In this document: positions 59,461 to 64,000 of the stretch, one piece after another
How positions within the stretch are numbered: the stretch's first letter is position 1
Layout: every line of letters begins with the position of its first letter
Assembly (NCBI GenBank): GCA_963773685.1
Contig: CAVZBY010000011.1
Location: 558,001-622,000 of the forward strand
Direction: 5' to 3'
DNA from: JALHVH01 sp963773685
GTDB taxonomy: Bacteria > Acidobacteriota > Aminicenantia > Aminicenantales > Saccharicenantaceae
Length of the DNA: 64,000 nt
Translations under genes and position numbers: made by a program
The notes under the pieces: generated by a model
The model's input: only the letters and a program-made list of their open reading frames with translations
Databases searched by the model: none
What the model was told of the DNA's origin: nothing

Positions 59461-59865
59461 ATGGACAGTACCGCATCGGTCCGCTGGGGCTGGCTCCGGG
59501 GCATGTATCTCTACACGCTCGTCGGGGCCGGCGGATTCGGGTTCGCGATGATCTTCTTTCCCGTGGGCATCCAATCTTTTCTTCGTTTCCCGGCACAGGA
59601 CCCGGTCGTCTTCAAGCTCTACGGAAGCTTCCTGTTCGCCGCAGGGCTCGTCGCCCTTCCAGCGCTCCGTTCTCCCCTGAAGTTCATCCCCCTGTTGTTG
59701 GTTCAGCTGGTCTATAAGCCCGTTTGGCTCATCCTTGCCGCGCTCCCGCTTTTTCTCAAAGGGCAGTTCCCTCTCTATGTCGTGTTGATATCCTTGATCT
59801 TCCTCACCTACATCATCGGCGATATCATCGCCATCCCGTTCGCCTACCTGTTCTCGAAGAAATGA
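59461..59865 (+). CDS. Small integral membrane protein, four predicted TM segments
   Basis: 134 residues. Hydrophobic helices lie near 15-35 (LVGAGGFGFAMIFFPVG), 50-65, 70-95 (FIPLLLVQLVYKPVWLILAA) and 100-128 (YVVLISLIFLTYIIGDIIAI). No motif that I can name. The start at 59461 has GGGAGGTGATGGAA upstream. It converges on another small membrane protein of similar size and topology. Confidence 0.74.
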   Translation: MDSTASVRWGWLRGMYLYTLVGAGGFGFAMIFFPVGIQSFLRFPAQDPVVFKLYGSFLFAAGLVALPALRSPLKFIPLLLVQLVYKPVWLILAALPLFLKGQFPLYVVLISLIFLTYIIGDIIAIPFAYLFSKK

Positions 59866-59899
59866 GCGTTGGAACTGTAATGGGGCCTTTAATTTCCCC

Positions 59900-60280
59900 T
59901 CAGGCGGCCTTCTCCTTATAGAGCGCGAAATAGCCGAAGCCGGCGGTGAAGAAGAGATAGACAGCCACGATCCCCCAGCCCAGCGGATTCAAGGCCTTCG
60001 CGAAGAGGAGATACAGGGTGGCGACAAGGCCGACGGCGTCATAGATGAACAGGTCCCAGATGATCGCCGAGCGAGCGACACCCTTCTCCGCGTTCCGGGC
60101 CAGCCAGGTCAGCAAAAGGTTGCCCACCAGCGACGCGCCGTACTCCCTGGCCGTCAGCGCCGCTCCCGTGCCGTATTCGGCGCCCATCAGGCCGATGATC
60201 CAAGCCGGAAAGAACAGCAGGATGGGCGCGAAGCCCAGGCAGACGACGGCCTTGATGGTCATCAACGTTTTGAATTTCAT
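59900..60280 (-). CDS. Small integral membrane protein
   Basis: 126 residues with three or four predicted helices (MTIKAVVCLGFAPILLFFPA, GASLVGNLLLTWLARN, LFIYDAVGLVATLYLLFAKA, GIVAVYLFFTAGFGYFALY). Its first helix carries a LFFPAWIIGLMG element reminiscent of the IFFPVGIQSFL element in the convergent neighbour, so the two may be distant relatives. GGAGGGGAAA precedes the ATG at 60280. Confidence 0.75.
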   Translation of the reverse strand: MKFKTLMTIKAVVCLGFAPILLFFPAWIIGLMGAEYGTGAALTAREYGASLVGNLLLTWLARNAEKGVARSAIIWDLFIYDAVGLVATLYLLFAKALNPLGWGIVAVYLFFTAGFGYFALYKEKAA

Positions 60281-60456
60281 TTTCCCCTCCCTCATGACGA
60301 ATGCATTCTCCAACGCCGCAGGGACCCCGGTATCGAGACCACTCCTGCGGGCCCTAGATCGGTTCACCCCTTTACGACTTCATGATATTTCTGTTGTGGA
60401 CGGGAGTCAAGGAAACAAAATCCAGACTGCAAGAACGGCGGCATAAGAGGGAAATC
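60281..60456. other. Intergenic region upstream of the small membrane protein
   Basis: About 175 bases between the start of the minus-strand membrane protein and the tRNA-Arg 3'-end copy. No gene is seen. The promoter of the membrane protein must lie here. Confidence 0.35.
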
Positions 60457-60485
60457 GTGGCGTGACTGGGAGGATTTGATCCTCC
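60457..60485 (-). repeat. Degenerate tRNA-Arg 3'-end copy with CCA, candidate attachment scar
   Basis: Bases 60457-60484 match 63328-63355, the 3' end of the tRNA-Arg gene, at about 24 of 28 positions in the same orientation. On the minus strand it reads GGAGGATCAAATCCTCC, then CAGTCACG-CCA, so the T arm and acceptor end with CCA are recognisable. The rest of the tRNA is missing. Confidence 0.62.
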
Positions 60486-60662
60486 AATTTTTAGAGCTGG
60501 GACGCCGCGGGGAGGTTTGTCTTGCTTCCGAGACCGATCTTCGCAGTGATTGACATCTCCGGGCGGCCGACGATATATTGTCCACAGAACCCGAGGGGAG
60601 ATGGATTGCCACGAACGCGATCTGGCCATGTCGCGAAGAGAAACTAATGGGAGGTGAACAAA

Positions 60663-60827
60663 ATGAAGAACTTAGGGCTACCAAAGAACCTGGGGATGGT
60701 TTTATTGGGCATCTGGCTTATCATGACCGGGCTGATCCCCTTGCTCCATCTCAACTTTGAGGGACTGCCCTTGATCATGTCGATCCTCGCCATCGCGAGC
60801 GGCGTGATCCTTCTGCTCGGCCGGTAA
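60663..60827 (+). CDS. 54-residue small membrane protein
   Basis: Starts with GGGAGGTGAACAAA-ATG and encodes MKNLGLPKNLGMVLLGIWLI, a loop with LIPLLHLNFEG and a second helix MSILAIASGVILLLG. The two-helix hairpin with a short polar turn resembles a family of tiny bacterial membrane proteins whose role is unknown. It lies between the tRNA-Arg remnant and the lectin gene. Confidence 0.7.
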   Translation: MKNLGLPKNLGMVLLGIWLIMTGLIPLLHLNFEGLPLIMSILAIASGVILLLGR

Positions 60828-60868
60828 GATTTCGGCGCCCCTGGACCGAGGCGGCTGACGATCGTCTT

Positions 60869-62050
60869 TCAGCTTCCCTGCTTGCGGAACGATAGAACGA
60901 TCCTGTAGCGGCCTTGGCCGGCTTTGCGCGAGACGCGGACGTAATAAGCTCGCGCAGAGGGCGCCATGAATTCGAGGGATTCGGACTGCCCCATTCCCCG
61001 GGCTGAAGAGGCCCGGATATCTCCGTCGGAATCGAGCAGGGCAAGGTCGTAGTCCTGGTCGCTCATGACCGTGAGTTGGAGGGTCAGCTTCCATTCCTTA
61101 TCGAGCGGAATGCTGAAAAAATCGATGTTGTCCGTCGGACCGAGCTCGCCGTCGGCCGGCTTGGTGATGGGATAGATGGGAACGGCCTCATCCAAGACGT
61201 TTCCGGCGTCGCGACCGCTTCCCGCATCGTCCTGACGGAGGACTTCGGCCGGTACATCGGCGGGGGCCGTTTCACGCGGAATGTCCGGATTGACGTTCCC
61301 GTTGGACCAGAGGGGAGCTCCTTCGGCCGTGTAGAGCACGACGTTGCCGTCGTCCTGCATGATCAATTTCGCATTCGGATGGCCGCCGGTATTGGTCGCC
61401 CAGACGATCCTCTGGTTTCCATCCTTGAGCAGTAAATTGCCATCATGCTGCAGGACAAACTCTTTGGCCCCGCTTCCGACCGTTTGACTGTTCCACAAGG
61501 CTTTTCGTTGACTATCAAAGGCCACCAGGTTGCCGTCGGCCTGCAGGACCAGAGTATATTTTCTATTCTGGGATCTGATGAACTCGGCGGTCGACAGGCT
61601 TCCGCCTCCTGACAGGCTGTTGATGATGCTTCCGTTGGCCCAAACAGCCAACCCTCTTTCGCTGTAAATGACCAGGTTCCCGTCGTCCTGCATCGCCAAC
61701 TTTGCGTTCTTGTGGCCGTCCGTGTAGGTCGACCAGACGGCTCTTCCGTTTCTATCTTTCAGCAACAGATTGCCATCGCTCTGCAGGACACACTCGACCG
61801 CTCCTCTTCCGGACGTATCGCTGCTCCATATCGCTTTGCTTTGACCGTCATAGGCCACTAAGTTGCCGTCCTTCTGCATAGCCAGAGTGTATTGACCGTT
61901 CTTCGACCTCAAGATCTCCGAGACCTTGATCTTTTCATTCGGTCCCAGAGTATCCTTCATCGCGGCATCGGCGGCCCGGACAGCCACTGGAACCATGACC
62001 AGGATGAAGGCGATAAGCGGTCCGACCCTCTTTTTCAAGAACATGTCCAT
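60869..62050 (-). CDS. Secreted two-domain bulb-type (GNA) lectin with PPC-like C-terminus
   Basis: 393 residues. Signal peptide (GPLIAFILVMVPVAVRA), then two B-lectin domains of about 110 residues (about 35-145 and 150-260). Each has three QxDGNxVxx-like sugar motifs (MQKDGNLVAYD, LQSDGNLLLKD, MQDDGNLVIYS; LQADGNLVAFD, LQHDGNLLLKD, MQDDGNVVLYT). The C-terminal 110 residues resemble a bacterial pre-peptidase C-terminal beta-sandwich (NIDFFSIPLDKEWKLTLQLT, DYDLALLDSDGD). It probably binds mannose-type glycans at the surface. AAGGAGGCAACG precedes the ATG at 62050. Confidence 0.87.
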   Translation of the reverse strand: MDMFLKKRVGPLIAFILVMVPVAVRAADAAMKDTLGPNEKIKVSEILRSKNGQYTLAMQKDGNLVAYDGQSKAIWSSDTSGRGAVECVLQSDGNLLLKDRNGRAVWSTYTDGHKNAKLAMQDDGNLVIYSERGLAVWANGSIINSLSGGGSLSTAEFIRSQNRKYTLVLQADGNLVAFDSQRKALWNSQTVGSGAKEFVLQHDGNLLLKDGNQRIVWATNTGGHPNAKLIMQDDGNVVLYTAEGAPLWSNGNVNPDIPRETAPADVPAEVLRQDDAGSGRDAGNVLDEAVPIYPITKPADGELGPTDNIDFFSIPLDKEWKLTLQLTVMSDQDYDLALLDSDGDIRASSARGMGQSESLEFMAPSARAYYVRVSRKAGQGRYRIVLSFRKQGS

Positions 62051-62379
62051 CGTTGCCTCCTTCGCTTCTCGCCGCACGGCGTTCCTCCGTTATCGGATGA
62101 TACGGCGGATCTGGGAGAAGCCATATCTGTCAATGCGGTTTTCATGCCAAGATGTTGTTGCGCTCTCGACACGCCAGAAAGGACCCCGGGGACGAAAAAT
62201 GCCCGCCGAAAGCCAATCCCCCTCCGGAAGAAGATCGGATTTCCGTTGACGGGGTTTTCAGAGGCTCCCGTCCGACGGGATCGGCTGTCGCCTCGGCCCG
62301 GAATTTATCCCATAAAGCAGCACTCTTCCTATTAAATGGGATAGTGCCGCTTGGCGAGAACCTCGATCGAGTTTCGAGC
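62051..62379. other. Intergenic region upstream of the lectin gene
   Basis: About 330 bases between the lectin start and the end of the DUF998 gene (both minus strand). A loose inverted repeat TATCCCAT ... ATGGGATA occurs near 62307-62346. No gene is recognised. The lectin promoter must lie here. Confidence 0.4.
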
Positions 62380-63000
62380 TTATCGGCCCGCGGCCCGACG
62401 GGCGATGACGGCGCTTGCGGCCATCCAAGCGAAGATGATGATGAGCGCGAGCCGCTGGACCAGGCCGCGGAAAGACGGCGGAACACCGGGATAGAAGAGG
62501 CCGGCCGCGGCGATCAGAAGGAGCGCGACGGCCGAAAACACGACGGCGGGCACCCTGGCCGGGCGGCTGCCGGCAGCCGAGGGAACGAGGGCGGCTATGG
62601 CCGCCAGGATCCCATAAATGGCCACCCGGGCGAAAAGATTGTGGACCGCGCCTTCCCAGCCCATTTCCGAACCGCCCCGGACCGGGTGGTCCCTCGCCAG
62701 TCCGGTGATCGCGGTGGAGACGCCGAACACGGCCAGCCCAGCCAGCACGCCCCAGCGGAAGATGCCGCGCCGCTGCGCCCGGAATAGCCCGACCCCGAAC
62801 ACGATGGAGAGAAGGCCGCACAGGACAAGGCCGGTCCGGAGAATCCAGGGGTGGGGCTGACCGCGCACAGCCAGCCGGCTGATCGTGTCGGAGGACTGGT
62901 CGATCCCGGGCGTCATGGCCGAGGCCCAAACGACGGCGATGACGAGGACCGCTCCCGCCGCCGGGCCGCAGCTCAGGAGAAACCGCTCGCGGCGGTTCAC
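62380..63000 (-). CDS. DUF998 family membrane protein
   Basis: 206 residues, six predicted helices (GAVLVIAVVWASAMTPGIDQ, TGLVLCGLLSIVFGVGLF, GVLAGLAVFGVSTAITGLA, AIYGILAAIAALVPSA, VVFSAVALLLIAAAGLFYPG, LALIIIFAWMAASAVIARR). The SSDTISRLAVRGQPHPW loop after helix 1 is the DUF998 signature. The function is unknown. The start is a GTG at 63000 with AAGGAGCGGC upstream. Confidence 0.8.
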   Translation of the reverse strand: MNRRERFLLSCGPAAGAVLVIAVVWASAMTPGIDQSSDTISRLAVRGQPHPWILRTGLVLCGLLSIVFGVGLFRAQRRGIFRWGVLAGLAVFGVSTAITGLARDHPVRGGSEMGWEGAVHNLFARVAIYGILAAIAALVPSAAGSRPARVPAVVFSAVALLLIAAAGLFYPGVPPSFRGLVQRLALIIIFAWMAASAVIARRAAGR

Positions 63001-63331
63001 GCCGCTCCTTCATTCATATTGTTATTGAATCACAAAACGGCAGGGCCTGACAAATATCCCATTCAATATCGCGCGGGTCCAGCTGATGGCGGTCGGCTCG
63101 CCGGTCGGGCTCGTTGGGTTCCTCAAGCGGCGCTGATCGACCTGCCCCCCTCAATCGGTCCAAGCATGATAGATCATCGTCGGGCACCGCGGCATGAAGA
63201 CTCCCGAAACCCGCGACGCGGCTATTAAAGGCTAGATCTGTTACACGGTTGTGACACGGTGGATAAATCGGGCCCGGCGGGGATCACCGAAAAGTCTGTA
63301 ACCTTAGGGGTTTCAGTGATTTAGAGCGTGG
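63001..63331. other. Intergenic region between DUF998 gene and tRNA-Arg
   Basis: About 330 bases. The stretch 63240-63263 contains GTTACACGGTTGTGACACGG, which resembles a sequence in the tRNA-Lys islet. No gene with a ribosome-binding site is seen. Confidence 0.4.
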
Positions 63332-63405
63332 CGTGCCTGAGAGGATTCGAACCTCCGACCTTTGGATCCGGAGTCCAACGCTCTATCCAGCTGAGCTACA
63401 GGCAC
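63332..63405 (-). tRNA. tRNA-Arg (CCG)
   Basis: Complete cloverleaf: acceptor GTGCCTG/CAGGCAC, D arm GCTC...GAGC, anticodon stem TTGGA/TCCAA with loop CTCCGGA (anticodon CCG) and T arm GGAGG-TTCGAAT-CCTCT. Discriminator G; CCA is encoded directly after it (63329-63331). Confidence 0.96.
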
Positions 63406-63557
63406 GCAGGGTTGCCATTCTACAACATCCCGGGACCGAAGTAAACCGGAGAGGACGGGGCCTTCCAGCGGGCGTAACGGGCGTTTATGGAAGAAATCCG
63501 GGAGGCTATCGTCTATAATAGTCGAGCGTTGGATTTAAGCCTCAAGGAGCCTCATCC

Positions 63558-64000
63558 ATGAAAAGAGCTCTCGCGTCCCTCCTCATCATCGCCCTCTCGG
63601 CCCTGGCCCTCTCGGCCCAGCCGGCGCCCGTGCCGAAGCCCGAGGACGTCCTGAAGAACCTTGTCCAGGTCGAAAAGGTCGAGCCCGTTCCCGACAGGAT
63701 GAAGCCGGGCTTCGATTCGATTACGGCCCGGGATTCCCTGGCCATGCTCGCCTATATCTCGTCCGACCTGATGGAGGGCCGGGAGACGGCGACGCGCGGC
63801 TATCAGCTGGCCGCCGAATACGCCGCGTCCCTGTTCAAGATGTGGAAGGTCCAGGCCGCGGGCGACCTCCCGGTCGTCTCCCGGTCGATGTCGGCGATGT
63901 TCGGCGGAACCCCCGCCGCCCCTCCCGTCAAGGGCTACCTCCAGGAGATCGTCCTGAAGGAGCTCAAGAACATCCGCGGAAAGCTCACCCTCGACCTGCG
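63558..64000 (+). CDS. M28-family aminopeptidase, N-terminal part (runs off window)
   Basis: 147 residues are visible. Signal peptide (LLIIALSALALSAQ), then a segment typical of the start of secreted M28 zinc peptidases: LAMLAYISSDLMEGRETATR followed by GYQLAAEYAASLFKMWKVQA. The metal ligands would lie beyond the edge. AAGGAG precedes the ATG; a TATAAT lies at 63514-63519 with only a weak -35. Confidence 0.78.
   Translation, partial: MKRALASLLIIALSALALSAQPAPVPKPEDVLKNLVQVEKVEPVPDRMKPGFDSITARDSLAMLAYISSDLMEGRETATRGYQLAAEYAASLFKMWKVQAAGDLPVVSRSMSAMFGGTPAAPPVKGYLQEIVLKELKNIRGKLTLDL

Noticed and set aside
60364..60684. Minus-strand open frame of 106 codons
   Set aside because: It overlaps the tRNA-Arg remnant, has no ribosome-binding site and no family resemblance.
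63078..63135. Short stretch VQLMAVGSPVGLVGFLKRR-stop resembling a PEP-CTERM-like tail
   Set aside because: It has no VPEP motif, start codon or upstream coding signal and is too short to support a gene or sorting signal.
1..64000. CRISPR arrays, rRNA genes, complete insertion sequences and integrases
   Set aside because: I looked for regularly spaced repeats, conserved rRNA segments, transposase motifs and tyrosine/serine recombinase motifs and saw none.

Overview
The window is GC-rich, densely packed bacterial chromosome. Diderm features (lipoproteins, an O-antigen-ligase-like protein, an MscS channel) sit beside a large electron-bifurcation-type NuoEFG/Nfn locus and several Acidobacteriota-flavoured families (SpoIVB/S55 peptidase with a secreted propeller protein, DUF4097, DUF5752). 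By gene content I infer an anaerobic or facultative heterotroph of the Acidobacteriota/Aminicenantes type. That placement is inference; there is no rRNA or other decisive marker here.

Layout. (1) 0-2.4 kb: a partial AlaX-type editing protein, then a DUF401 permease and an RNase HIII gene that both carry frameshifts. (2) 2.4-10.8 kb: a translationally coupled redox operon, nuoE - nuoF/gltD fusion - nuoG-like - nfnA - nfnB, preceded by an amidohydrolase lipoprotein. (3) 12.7-26.7 kb: housekeeping and cell-envelope genes: efp, secreted propeller plus S55 peptidase, SDR epimerase, fabH, a DUF885 protein, tatD, yajQ, a polyprenyl diphosphate synthase, a CYTH protein, rpoZ, a MinD-like ATPase and a J-like protein. 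(4) 26.7-37.5 kb: an NSS transporter, then a tight eight-gene minus-strand run from an O-antigen ligase/TPR/transglutaminase fusion through a pentapeptide protein, ATP-grasp protein, pseudopilin-like protein and MscS to DUF5752, a TreT-like glycosyltransferase and trehalose phosphatase. This looks like an envelope and osmotic-stress unit. (5) 37.5-44.6 kb: tRNA-Lys with a small islet, a K+ channel, a CrtI-like oxidoreductase, an AT-rich gap and secreted proteins. (6) 44.6-50.5 kb: an ECF sigma/anti-sigma pair driving a DUF4097 protein built of nine 36-residue repeats, a TPM-domain protein and a transglutaminase lipoprotein. (7) 50.6-63.4 kb: accessory region with a frameshifted enolase-superfamily enzyme, decayed ZIP-transporter and serine-hydrolase remnants, small redox and membrane proteins, and a tRNA-Arg islet carrying a two-domain bulb-type lectin. 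(8) The start of an M28 peptidase at the right edge.

Two themes cut across the window. First, at least five genes (epimerase, fabH, yajQ, the ECF sigma factor and the ATP-grasp gene) have a sigma70-like -10 box only 6-14 nt before the start codon, which predicts leaderless or nearly leaderless mRNAs. Second, both tRNA genes have a degenerate copy of their 3' end 0.7-2.9 kb downstream, the footprint left by tRNA-targeted integration, and no integrase remains in either interval. No CRISPR array, rRNA or complete insertion sequence was seen.
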